Below are positions 1-7,341 of a DNA stretch of 18,196 bases, piece after piece (the first letter of the stretch is position 1; every line of letters starts with the position of its first letter). The position numbers and the translations under genes are program-made. The notes under the pieces were generated by a model that ran no database searches, was not told the DNA's origin, and worked only from the letters and a program-made list of their open reading frames with translations. The stretch comes from Bacteroidales bacterium. GTDB lineage: Bacteria; Bacteroidota; Bacteroidia; Bacteroidales; VadinHA17. Location of the stretch: contig JAAZAP010000253.1 in the NCBI GenBank assembly GCA_012514255.1, forward strand, positions 1 to 18,196, in the 5' to 3' direction.

Positions 1-1
1 A

Positions 2-1402
2 AAAGGGCTTATCTGGGCAGGGACTGATGACGGTATGATACAGGTCACCGAGGACGGAGGAAAAAACTGGAAAAACACCTCCGGGAACATCAAAGGAATG
101 CCACGCAACGGGTGGGTGCCACAGATCACTGCCTCGGCACATGATCCTGCTGAAGCCTTTGCCGTGGTAAACGACTACAGGCAGGGCGATAATGCCGCAT
201 ACCTGTTCAGGACCAGGGATTACGGCCGCAGCTGGCAGCGTATCATTGATGATACCGATGTATGGGGTTATGTTCTATGTTTTGTGCAGGACACGGAAGA
301 ACCGAAGCTCATGTTTGCCGGGACTGAATATGGTCTCTACGTCTCATTTGATGAGGGTGACACATGGAACAGGTGGGAGAGCGGATACCCTACCGTATCA
401 ACCTATGACATGGTTATCCATCCCCGTGAACATGACCTGGTGATTGGCACCTTCGGGCGGGCCGTATGGATACTCGATGACATAAGGCCGCTGAGGTCAC
501 TGGCATCGTCCGGCAGGAGTCTGCTGAAGAGTGACCTGACAGCCTTTGATGTGCCTGAGGCATATCTCGTTTCGAGGAAGAACCTTCCGGGTTACTACTT
601 CTACGGTGATGCCATGTACCGCGGGCAGAACAGGGAGTACGGCGCCATGATCACATTCTGCACAGCTGCAGATTCCGGAAAGGTGTCCATTGAGATATCT
701 GACCAGAACGGGAATGTGATTAGAACAATGGAAACAAATGTTACAAAAGGATTCAACCGCTTCACCTGGCAGCTCGACCGCAATCCTCTCCCTCAGGTCA
801 CCTATCCCTCTGACCGGGACCAGCAGCAGGATTCCCGGGCGAGGTACTTCAGGGGATTCAGGGGGATGGTTTCTCCCGGAACCTATACTGTTAAGCTAAA
901 CTTGGGAAGTGCGAATTCATCCGCCATCGTCAGGGTTAATCCTGACCCCAGGATGCCCACTCTGGATACCGATGCCATAAAAGGCAATCATGAAAGGGCC
1001 ATTGCCTTCGGGTCCGGAATTGATTCTCTCAATGAGAAGCTGAAAGTCCTCACCGGGGTACGGGAGGCTATTGCGAATAGCGAAAAATTGTTTCCCGGGA
1101 ACCCGGACTTCGCAGCAGCTGTCTCTGAAGTGCATAAAACTGTCAGTGAGGAGCTTGCAAGCATGGACGAGGCTTTCCGGAAGCGCCAGGAAGGGCTCTC
1201 TGCACGAATTGGCGGTTACAGGGTATTGCTTACTGCTTCAGGTCCTCTCACGGAACAGGAAAGAAAGGCTGTGAAGGATGCAGAGGATGCGCTGGGTGAG
1301 GCGCTGAAACTGATAAAAGGGTTGACAGAAGGCAGCTGGGCAAGATACAAGGCAAGGCTTAAGGAGGTGACTCTTTCCGGTGAGGCTGCGATACTGAGAT
1401 AA
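2..1402 (+). CDS. Sortilin/BNR-type beta-propeller protein, C-terminal part (5' truncated)
   Basis: The reading frame is open from base 2, so the gene starts left of the window; 466 residues are visible. Three Asp-box motifs (S/T-x-D-x-G-x-x-W) are present: TEDGGKNW at visible residues 16-23, TRDYGRSW at 71-78 and SFDEGDTW at 115-122. They are followed by GTFGRAVWILDDI, a phrase typical of the last blade in Bacteroidota WD40/YVTN/BNR-like (VPS10/sortilin-type) secreted proteins. After the propeller comes a beta-rich segment with SPGTYTVKL, resembling the FlgD-like Ig fold often found in these proteins, then a charged, probably helical tail of about 140 residues. Family members are normally about 1000 residues and exported; the signal peptide would lie outside the window. 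The substrate is unknown. It might bind or act on glycans or peptides, but no catalytic residue can be assigned. It ends just before a hairpin shared with the convergent FKBP operon. Confidence 0.85.
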   Translation, partial: KGLIWAGTDDGMIQVTEDGGKNWKNTSGNIKGMPRNGWVPQITASAHDPAEAFAVVNDYRQGDNAAYLFRTRDYGRSWQRIIDDTDVWGYVLCFVQDTEEPKLMFAGTEYGLYVSFDEGDTWNRWESGYPTVSTYDMVIHPREHDLVIGTFGRAVWILDDIRPLRSLASSGRSLLKSDLTAFDVPEAYLVSRKNLPGYYFYGDAMYRGQNREYGAMITFCTAADSGKVSIEISDQNGNVIRTMETNVTKGFNRFTWQLDRNPLPQVTYPSDRDQQQDSRARYFRGFRGMVSPGTYTVKLNLGSANSSAIVRVNPDPRMPTLDTDAIKGNHERAIAFGSGIDSLNEKLKVLTGVREAIANSEKLFPGNPDFAAAVSEVHKTVSEELASMDEAFRKRQEGLSARIGGYRVLLTASGPLTEQERKAVKDAEDALGEALKLIKGLTEGSWARYKARLKEVTLSGEAAILR

Positions 1403-1427
1403 AAAAATGCGCCGGGTGACAGCGCAT
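1401..1427 (-). terminator. Hairpin terminator between convergent genes
   Basis: A 6-bp inverted repeat, ATGCGC (1407-1412) and GCGCAT (1422-1427), encloses a 9-base loop. Read on the minus strand the stem is followed by seven T residues (complement of the A run at 1401-1407). This is the form of an intrinsic terminator for the FKBP lipoprotein gene that stops at 1433. On the plus strand the hairpin is followed by a T-rich but interrupted stretch, so it may also help end the beta-propeller transcript. Confidence 0.7.
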
Positions 1428-1432
1428 CTCAT

Positions 1433-1945
1433 TTATTTCTTTGTTTTCCTGGTCAGTTCCTCCACCTCCATCTCAAAGAGGAGCGGGGTGTAACCCGGTA
1501 TCACTGTATAATAGTAACCGTAGATATCATAGGTCCCGAAACCCATGGAGCCGTATGCTACCTTTGATGGCAGCAGTACTTTGGCTTTGGTTCCCAGTTT
1601 CATCTTGACAAGTGCCAGTGACCACCCCTCGATGAGGTCTGGCGTACCCACCCTGAATCTGTACGGTGTAGCTGCATCAAGGTTGTCATTAAATGCCTTT
1701 CCGCTGAGGAATGTACCGGAATACTTTACCCCTACTGAGTCACCTATCTGTATCAGTTCCCCGGTACCGGGATATTCTTCCATATAATAGATGCCATTTG
1801 CATCAGGTGCAACGGTAATATTTTTATCTGCAATGTAGTCTGCGATTAGGCTTTTTTCTTCCTCCTCGTACTTTTTGGCCGGATTACAGGCAACAATCAC
1901 TATGGCCATCAGTGCCGTCAGGGCAACGCTGAATCTCTTTTGCAT
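1433..1945 (-). CDS. FKBP-type peptidyl-prolyl isomerase lipoprotein
   Basis: Predicted 170-residue lipoprotein peptidyl-prolyl cis-trans isomerase acting in the envelope. I place the start at the ATG at 1945: it gives a compact signal (MQKRF, hydrophobic core, lipobox IVAC with Cys20) and an A-rich leader. The frame is open further up to ATG 1966 and TTG 1987. The mature N-terminus is acidic (YEEEEK), followed by a linker and one FKBP domain from about residue 62 to 165. By alignment to FKBP12, pocket aromatics are kept (Tyr75, Phe85, Trp108, Tyr131, Phe157), but the Asp after the Phe is Asn86. The loop after Tyr131 is longer than usual and rich in Tyr and Gly (about residues 132-149). It is the last gene of an operon behind the GldI-like protein, from which it may derive by duplication. 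Family assignment is firm; activity and client proteins are unknown. Confidence 0.88.
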   Translation of the reverse strand: MQKRFSVALTALMAIVIVACNPAKKYEEEEKSLIADYIADKNITVAPDANGIYYMEEYPGTGELIQIGDSVGVKYSGTFLSGKAFNDNLDAATPYRFRVGTPDLIEGWSLALVKMKLGTKAKVLLPSKVAYGSMGFGTYDIYGYYYTVIPGYTPLLFEMEVEELTRKTKK

Positions 1946-1988
1946 GGTTTTTAATGTTTCCCCCATTCCCCTCAAATATCGTTCCAAT

Positions 1989-2489
1989 TTATATTATATC
2001 CTTTATTCTTATCCTGTAGATCAATATGGCTCTTCCAGGTATTTTAGCACCATCGCCTGTCAGGCCGTAGGCCAGGTAGGGAGGTACAATAAACAGGTAA
2101 TCACTGCCTTCCTGCATAAGCTGAAGGCCTTCAGTGACACCGCTGCCGGTATCGGTGTATCCTACCCTGATTGTTTGTGTGCCGCTGTAACAGGGATCAC
2201 CATTAATGAGGGTGCATTCATAGTCAAAACTTACATTATCCCCCGTTTTGACTGCAGGTCCTGTTCCGTCTGCCAGCACACTGTACCATAATCCCGTTTC
2301 GGTTTCGGTGAACTTCCGGTCTGTTGTGCTTATATAGCTGGTTATCTGTTCCCGGTCCTGTGTGAGCATCGAGCGGTTGATCTCAATGAGTTCCGCCTCG
2401 GTACGAGGTGTTGCCTTGCTTTTGCTGTCAGGTTTATTCTGGCAGCCGGAAGCAAGGATAACCATTACTACCAATAATGCTATTCTCAT
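1989..2489 (-). CDS. GldI-like FKBP-family lipoprotein
   Basis: A 166-residue lipoprotein: short hydrophobic signal, lipobox LASG followed by Cys16, then a polar linker and an FKBP domain from about residue 65 to 166. The central segment (ELIEINRSMLTQDREQITSYI) and its place after a DHH phosphoesterase and near ndk resemble GldI, the gliding-motility peptidyl-prolyl isomerase of Flavobacteriia. GldI is linked there to the type IX secretion and gliding machinery, and homologs occur in non-gliding Bacteroidota. The pocket is degenerate compared with FKBP12: the Phe-Asp pair is replaced near Cys100-Tyr101 and the Trp position is Leu122, while Tyr90 and Tyr141 remain. It may therefore be a weak isomerase or a chaperone. 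The start ATG overlaps the DHH stop as ATGA, implying translational coupling. No other gld gene is in the window, so the gldI symbol is not applied. Confidence 0.78.
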   Translation of the reverse strand: MRIALLVVMVILASGCQNKPDSKSKATPRTEAELIEINRSMLTQDREQITSYISTTDRKFTETETGLWYSVLADGTGPAVKTGDNVSFDYECTLINGDPCYSGTQTIRVGYTDTGSGVTEGLQLMQEGSDYLFIVPPYLAYGLTGDGAKIPGRAILIYRIRIKDII

Positions 2490-3526
2490 CTCATCATCTC
2501 TTTTGCAGCCTCCTCCAGTTCCCTGCTGAATGAAGGCAGGGTATTCTCAAAGTGGTTCACCACCTCGTGAATGGTGCCTTTCATCTCTCCACCAGCAGCA
2601 TTGAGGTGGCCACCACCGTTGAAGCACTTGCGTGAGAGCTCGTTGGCATTAAAGCTTCCCTTTGAGCGGAGTGACATTTTTACAAACCCGGTGCGCTCAA
2701 CAAAGAGTACAGAAAGTACAATGCCCTGCATGGTGAGCAGGACATTGGCGAATCCTTCCGTGTCGCCCTTCATATGGCGGAATCTTTCCAGATCCTCCTT
2801 TGTCAGCCATATATAGGCTGTATGGAGCTCAGGATGAACCACCATCCGGCTATGAAGGGCAAAGCCCTTAAGTCTTATTCTGTCAGCGGAGAAATTGCTG
2901 AAGATATGATCATGTATCCTCTCCTTGTCAACGCCCATATCAAGCAGGTGGCCTACCGTGCGCATGGTATCACCGGTATAGTAACCGTGTTCGAAATTAC
3001 CCGTGTCGGTGATGATGCCCACATATACCGCAGTTATGAAGTCGCTGTCACTGAATTCCGTCCCTTCCATCCCGTTGACCAGGAAATAGACCAGTTCGGA
3101 GGTCGAACTGCGGCTTACGTCTGAGATTATCAGGTCAGCAAAAGTTCCCGGATCGGGGTGATGATCTATCATCACCTTCCGGGCATCTGAGCTGATAACC
3201 AGTTGCTCCGCCTTCCCCATCCTGGAGGTAGTGTTGAAATCGACCATTATAATCAGGTCTGCTTCGTTAATCAGCCTGCCACCCTCACCCGGATTATGAT
3301 GGAAATCAAGCACCTTATCCACATCCTTCATCCAGAGAAGGAATTTCTGCAGGGCATTTGGCGATATCATTGTGGCATCCTTGCCCTGTGACATGATCCA
3401 CCTTCTCATTGCCAGCATTGCGCCTATGGCATCACCGTCAGGGTTAATGTGACAGATCAGGAGAATGTGTCCCGCCTCACTGATCAGCTTCTTTAATTCT
3501 TTTGTATATTTACCGAATTCTGGCAC
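2486..3526 (-). CDS. DHH/DHHA1 phosphoesterase (NrnA-like oligoribonuclease / pAp phosphatase)
   Basis: A 346-residue cytoplasmic DHH-family enzyme. Members of the NrnA group degrade nanoRNA or cyclic-dinucleotide-derived pNpN and dephosphorylate 3'-phosphoadenosine 5'-phosphate, using Mn2+. Metal-binding motifs are complete: HINPDGDAIG (residues 26-35), Asp96 in MVDFN, DHH at 121-123, and Asp174 in GIITDTGNFEH. The DHHA1 substrate domain ends with GGGH at 304-307. The start is a GTG at 3526 behind an A-rich leader; the next Met is beyond the first motif, so GTG is favoured. It is the first gene of a three-gene operon with the two FKBP lipoproteins and overlaps the second by 4 bases. A TAtcTTTG promoter box lies just upstream. 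The NrnA-like class is clear, but the preferred substrate cannot be read from sequence. Confidence 0.92.
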   Translation of the reverse strand: MPEFGKYTKELKKLISEAGHILLICHINPDGDAIGAMLAMRRWIMSQGKDATMISPNALQKFLLWMKDVDKVLDFHHNPGEGGRLINEADLIIMVDFNTTSRMGKAEQLVISSDARKVMIDHHPDPGTFADLIISDVSRSSTSELVYFLVNGMEGTEFSDSDFITAVYVGIITDTGNFEHGYYTGDTMRTVGHLLDMGVDKERIHDHIFSNFSADRIRLKGFALHSRMVVHPELHTAYIWLTKEDLERFRHMKGDTEGFANVLLTMQGIVLSVLFVERTGFVKMSLRSKGSFNANELSRKCFNGGGHLNAAGGEMKGTIHEVVNHFENTLPSFSRELEEAAKEMMR

Positions 3527-3547
3527 TGTTTTAGCCTTTTAAGGCGA

Positions 3548-3577
3548 CAAAGATAAGAAAATAATAAAGTTTAGAAA
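3548..3577 (-). promoter_or_regulatory. Putative Bacteroidota promoter of the DHH-FKBP operon
   Basis: On the minus strand TATCTTTG (3555-3548) matches the Bacteroidota -7 consensus TAnnTTTG exactly. A TTTC (3577-3574), one mismatch from the -33 TTTG, lies 18 bases upstream. Transcription would start near 3541, about 15 bases before the GTG start codon. Confidence 0.5.
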
Positions 3578-3608
3578 AAGAGTAAAATTAACCCATTCTC
3601 ACACTATT

Positions 3609-4028
3609 ATGAGAGACGATATTACTTTTTCAATCATCAAGCCTGATGCTCTGGCCAGGGGTGATGCTGCAAGGATTCTCTGCAGGATAGCTGAAGCCGG
3701 TTTCACCATTGCGGCCCTTAAGATGATTCACATGACCAGGGCCCAGGCCGAAGGCTTTTACGCCGTTCACCGGGAAAGGCCATTTTACGAGGGACTGGTG
3801 GAGTTCATGTCAACCGGGCCGGTAATGGTTATGGTGTTAAGGCATCAGGATGCCGTTGAGAAGTTTCGCAGCCTCATTGGCAGCACTGATCCTGCAAAGG
3901 CCGCTCCGGGTACCATCAGGGCCGAATATGGCACCACCGTTCAGAGCAATGCGGTTCATGGATCAGACTCTCCGGAAAATGCCAGCAAAGAAGCCTCCTA
4001 TTTCTTTTCAGCCATCGAAATTTTCTGA
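3609..4028 (+). CDS. ndk: Nucleoside-diphosphate kinase
   Basis: A 139-residue cytosolic kinase, normal length for the family. It transfers the gamma phosphate from ATP to nucleoside diphosphates through a phosphohistidine. The active-site His117 lies in the signature NAVHGSDS (114-121). Other binding residues are Lys11 (IIKPDA), Tyr51, Arg104 (TIRAEYG) and Asn114. The gene is divergent from the DHH phosphoesterase operon across an 82-base AT-rich gap. The ndk / DHH / GldI neighbourhood is, from memory, also seen in Flavobacteriia. No clear TAnnTTTG promoter was found on its own strand. The next gene follows 43 bases downstream without an obvious terminator, so the two may be cotranscribed. 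Confidence 0.97.
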   Translation: MRDDITFSIIKPDALARGDAARILCRIAEAGFTIAALKMIHMTRAQAEGFYAVHRERPFYEGLVEFMSTGPVMVMVLRHQDAVEKFRSLIGSTDPAKAAPGTIRAEYGTTVQSNAVHGSDSPENASKEASYFFSAIEIF

Positions 4029-4071
4029 GAAGAACAAATGCCTTATTTTCTCGTTCTGGTAAAAAATCAAA

Positions 4072-5820
4072 ATGACTAAAACCTTTTCCCCTGACTTTTC
4101 GGTTAAGAAGACACTCGAAAAGTACTCGTCAGCATTTACCCTCTCCGATATGGAGATTTTCATCTTTCCCGATCTTTTTTACCCGCTGGTGCTCTCCAAC
4201 ATCATGTCACCGCTTATCTGGCGTTGGCGTGACGATCAATGGTTCAAGGACATGCACCGGAAGAACTTCATAAGCAGAGCCAACAGAATCAAACAGTATA
4301 TCATTGACAATTATATCTTCAACCTTGATCTTGAGACATGGGGATTGACGGAGAAGGAAAAGGAAACCGCACGCTTCAGTGATTTCTTTGATACGGAACT
4401 GCTGAAGCAGTCCAATGCCCTTTTCGGATATGAGGGCGACAGGTATTATTTCAGCATTGATATCCGCCGCCATTTCGGGCTTGATAAGTACAATTCCTCT
4501 GTCATTCCTTACTGGAAGACAGAGACGGTGGAGGCCATGGACGCCTTCAGGCACAGGGAACACTATAATACCGGTGCCGGTGAGTGTGTGAGCCTAGCTG
4601 CACTCTACGCTGCTGCCATGTTCATTGTGGGCGAGATACCTCTGGAAAATATCTTCATGATGGCCACGCCTCTACATTCCCAGAACTACATAGACGTGAA
4701 AGAGGGTCTTATGACCAACAACCGGAGGATCATGACAAAGAACATGTGGTTCAACGGCACGGCCCTGTCGGGTAAAGCACGCAGAGCCCTTGAAAATGAG
4801 AAGGTAACAATCGTTTCACATATCACCGGACATATACATACTGTTTATGAGGAAGCCACGATTGACCGGGATGCCTATATCGCTTTTACCGGTAAGCTGA
4901 GAGATTTCGTCAGAACACAACTTACACCGGCCGTCTTCGTCAACTTCCTGAGATTTAAACCGGAGTACAAGTGCCTCTTCCAATACCATCATCTCCGCAC
5001 CGGAGCAAGTCAATACATACCCCTGGAAAAGCTCTTTGAATATGAGCACTCATCCAGAACCAGCATGAATGAAGAGACACGCAGCAAGCTGCTTGCCGAA
5101 GTTGACCCTGAGGAGTTCCATTATGATCCCATCCCCGGGAAGATAATACTTAACGATGTGGAAGAGTTCCTGAAAAACCATCTCAGCAGTGACTTCCGGA
5201 TAATTGAAGAGGATTTTGCCAGGGACTTCACCACTGAGCACACCGATTGTGTGAAGCGGATGTTCAATGATATAGGCAGTTTCATCATAACCGAACCCAG
5301 GCTGCCATCCGTGGAAAGAAAGTTCAGTAAGGTGATCAATCCGCAGATCTCCGTTACTGACAGTCGCGACGAGATCATCGGCAAGATCACTGATCTTTCC
5401 GGCACTTCCGAGATGGCGCTGCTTGCCCTTTATGCCTTCCGCGACATGGAAAGGATTGACTGGAGACCATTCATCAAGGCAGCCATTGAAAGGAATCCTG
5501 TTTCTCATGATACCCTTGCCGGCAGGAGTGCCGGTGAGATATTTCATATTATCAACGAACTGAAAAACAAATCTATATATGACTCCGGCCGGATGGCTCA
5601 GCCGGATGAGGTATGGAACTTCAGGAGGGGCGACGGAGCCGAGAAGGTTTTTCTCATGGCCAATGCGCTGCTCATCAATGACCCGGCAGCAGAGGTGATG
5701 ATATCACTGAATGATGATCATGCAATACTTGAGTATGCAGGACAGCATTTCAGTTTTGTCACCGCCAAAGGTCACAGCAAAAAGATACTGATCAGAAAAA
5801 ACACCTACATCACAGATTGA
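4072..5820 (+). CDS. Uncharacterised protein with transglutaminase-like core
   Basis: A 582-residue protein with no signal peptide or membrane segment, probably cytoplasmic; I do not recognise a named family. Residues 168-208 read as a transglutaminase/papain-like core: TGAGECVSLAALYAAAM with Cys172 at a helix start, then a beta strand ending in PLHSQNYIDV with His202 and Asp208. That spacing and order fit a Cys-His-Asp triad, so a protease, amidase or acyltransferase is possible. Near the C-terminus, residues 520-567 repeat the layout (GDGAEKVFLMANAL then DDHAILEYAGQHF) but with Lys525 where Cys is expected, so this may be a degenerate second copy. The stretch between (about 210-515) is mostly helical and charged, without motifs I can name. 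The gene follows ndk by 43 bases, and its stop abuts the DUF721 stop. The coding call is strong; the fold is inferred from motif spacing only. Confidence 0.72.
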   Translation: MTKTFSPDFSVKKTLEKYSSAFTLSDMEIFIFPDLFYPLVLSNIMSPLIWRWRDDQWFKDMHRKNFISRANRIKQYIIDNYIFNLDLETWGLTEKEKETARFSDFFDTELLKQSNALFGYEGDRYYFSIDIRRHFGLDKYNSSVIPYWKTETVEAMDAFRHREHYNTGAGECVSLAALYAAAMFIVGEIPLENIFMMATPLHSQNYIDVKEGLMTNNRRIMTKNMWFNGTALSGKARRALENEKVTIVSHITGHIHTVYEEATIDRDAYIAFTGKLRDFVRTQLTPAVFVNFLRFKPEYKCLFQYHHLRTGASQYIPLEKLFEYEHSSRTSMNEETRSKLLAEVDPEEFHYDPIPGKIILNDVEEFLKNHLSSDFRIIEEDFARDFTTEHTDCVKRMFNDIGSFIITEPRLPSVERKFSKVINPQISVTDSRDEIIGKITDLSGTSEMALLALYAFRDMERIDWRPFIKAAIERNPVSHDTLAGRSAGEIFHIINELKNKSIYDSGRMAQPDEVWNFRRGDGAEKVFLMANALLINDPAAEVMISLNDDHAILEYAGQHFSFVTAKGHSKKILIRKNTYITD

Positions 5821-6111
5821 TCAGTGCAACGCTATCTCCCTGACAACCTCTTCTCCCGCCCTGCTGTTGATCTGGGTCTTCAGGGCATCCCGAAGCATCA
5901 TCAGCTCATTCCTTACAACTGATGAGGTGAGGAATAAATGCAGCACACCATCCTTCAGGTATACTTTTTTTGTGCGGGCGGTGATGACCTTGCCCGCTAT
6001 GCTCTCCCATATATTGATCACTCCGGCCTCCTTCAGTCCGGCACCGAGCCGGTACTCTTTTATCAGGTCCTCAAGTGCCTCTCCCAGGGTTATGGTTTTA
6101 TTTCTTCGCAT
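5821..6111 (-). CDS. DUF721 / DciA-like protein
   Basis: A 96-residue basic protein of the DUF721 family. Recognisable features are the N-terminal helix (GEALEDLIKEYRLGAGL), the INIWESIAGK core around residues 32-41, and the strand pair YLKDGVLHLFLTSSVVRNEL that is typical of the KH-like DciA fold. DciA proteins are the loaders or recruiters of replicative helicase DnaB in bacteria that lack DnaC/DnaI; that role is inferred here, since Bacteroidota copies are short and little studied. It sits 3 bases downstream of recF and is surely cotranscribed with it. Its TGA stop directly abuts the TGA of the convergent 582-residue gene. Confidence 0.88.
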   Translation of the reverse strand: MRRNKTITLGEALEDLIKEYRLGAGLKEAGVINIWESIAGKVITARTKKVYLKDGVLHLFLTSSVVRNELMMLRDALKTQINSRAGEEVVREIALH

Positions 6112-6114
6112 GAT

Positions 6115-7233
6115 TTACTTCACTCCGTTGGTGATCTCTTCCTCAATAACTCCTTTCCTGCCGATGCGGTAGAGCCTGAAATCAACTCCGGTATTATCGA
6201 GGATTCGGTGGATGCGCTGCTGCTGGGTGTCTGTGATGAAGACCTGTCCGAATTCTCCTGAACCCACCAACCGAATGATCTCTTCCACCCTGCTCTGATC
6301 GAACTTGTCAAAGATATCGTCGAGCAGCAATGCCGGAGCAAATCCGTTCATCCTGCTTATCAGTCCGAACTTGGCAAGTTTAAGTGCCACAATGAATGAC
6401 TTCTGCTGGCCCTGGCTGGCAGTGGTTCTTGCTGAGTGTCCTTCTATCTCAAAGACCAGGTCATCACGGTGTATGCCTGTTGTTGTATACTGCAAAGCAT
6501 AATCCCGCTCCCTTGAGGCAGCCAGTTGCTGAAGATAATCGCCGCCACCCAGGTGTGACCGGTAGCGTATTGATACCTTTTCGGCTCCGTCGGATATCTT
6601 CTCATAGTAGGATCGGAACAGCGGCAGCAGGTTTTCAGTCAGTTTCCGTCGCGACTGGTATATCAGCTCCGCCTCCTGTGCCATCTGTTCATCATAAATC
6701 TCAAGGAGGCCGCCAGCATCATAGCCATTCTCCCTCAGTATTCTGTTCCGCTGCATCAGCGCCTTGTTGTAGCGCACGTGGGCTTCCAGGTAAAGGGGGT
6801 CATACTGGCTGATGATCATATTAAGGAAGCGGCGGCGCTCTTCGCTGGTGCCGGTGATGAGAGTGCTGTCTGCCGGTGAGAGCATGACCACGGGGAACTT
6901 TCCCACATGGTCTGACATACGCTGATATTCCTTTCCGTTGATCCTGAAGACCTTCTGTTTCTGCTTCTGGAAAGCACAATGCAGTTCATCACTGTTGTCA
7001 TCAGTGACAAATGTTCCCCTGATCATGAAATAATCCTCGCCGTGTCTTATACTCAACGTGTCAGAGCTGTTGAAGAAACTTTTGGTCATTGACAGGTAGT
7101 GAACTGCATCAAGGATATTTGTCTTACCCACCCCGTTGTTACCCACAAAGCAGTTGAATCCAGGGGAGAAATCGAGTGCAACCTCCTCATAGTTCTTGAA
7201 ATTTGTCAGTTCCAGTCTTGCCAGGTGCATCAT
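6115..7233 (-). CDS. recF: DNA replication/repair protein RecF
   Basis: A 372-residue SMC-like ATPase that, with RecO and RecR, helps load RecA at single-strand gaps and stalled forks. The Walker A motif GNNGVGKT is at residues 31-38, the ABC signature SQGQQKS at 273-279 and the Walker B ALLLDD at 301-306, followed by the D-loop region IFDKFD. The N-terminal LARLELTNFKNYEE and the GIHRDDL phrase (253-259) are diagnostic for RecF. Two successive ATG codons begin the frame (7233 and 7230); either could be used. The neighbour downstream is DUF721, a pairing I recall as common in Bacteroidota, where recF is not in the dnaA-dnaN cluster. A TAacTTTG promoter box lies 25 bases upstream. Confidence 0.97.
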   Translation of the reverse strand: MMHLARLELTNFKNYEEVALDFSPGFNCFVGNNGVGKTNILDAVHYLSMTKSFFNSSDTLSIRHGEDYFMIRGTFVTDDNSDELHCAFQKQKQKVFRINGKEYQRMSDHVGKFPVVMLSPADSTLITGTSEERRRFLNMIISQYDPLYLEAHVRYNKALMQRNRILRENGYDAGGLLEIYDEQMAQEAELIYQSRRKLTENLLPLFRSYYEKISDGAEKVSIRYRSHLGGGDYLQQLAASRERDYALQYTTTGIHRDDLVFEIEGHSARTTASQGQQKSFIVALKLAKFGLISRMNGFAPALLLDDIFDKFDQSRVEEIIRLVGSGEFGQVFITDTQQQRIHRILDNTGVDFRLYRIGRKGVIEEEITNGVK

Positions 7234-7257
7234 CTCAGTGGGCGCTTGTCAGAACGG

Positions 7258-7288
7258 CAAAGTTACGAAAAGAAACGGCAGCATCAAG
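7258..7288 (-). promoter_or_regulatory. Putative Bacteroidota promoter of recF-DUF721
   Basis: On the minus strand TAACTTTG (7265-7258) matches TAnnTTTG exactly. A CTTG (7288-7285), one mismatch from TTTG, sits 19 bases upstream, which is a standard spacing. The predicted start of transcription is near 7251, giving a leader of about 18 bases before the recF ATG. Confidence 0.6.
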
Positions 7289-7341
7289 CAAGGTCAAAGC
7301 ACTGCCGGCAGGCTGAAGAGAGCCGTTCATTTTTTTAACCT

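Noticed and set aside
1946..1987. Longer N-terminus for the downstream FKBP lipoprotein, from TTG 1987 or ATG 1966
   Set aside because: The internal ATG at 1945 gives a cleaner lipoprotein signal (basic end, hydrophobic core, Cys20); the 1966 ATG cannot be fully excluded.
4029..4071. Terminator between ndk and the 582-residue gene
   Set aside because: Only a 5-base AGAAC/GTTCT pair with a 17-base loop is present, so cotranscription is more likely.
5050..5547. 165-codon minus-strand open frame inside the 582-residue gene
   Set aside because: Antisense shadow of a long, well-formed gene; the translation has no recognisable domain and no ribosome site or promoter was seen.
6396..6812. 138-codon plus-strand open frame opposite recF
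   Set aside because: It is a shadow of recF; the product is low-complexity, rich in Ser, Pro, Gly and His, with no family resemblance.
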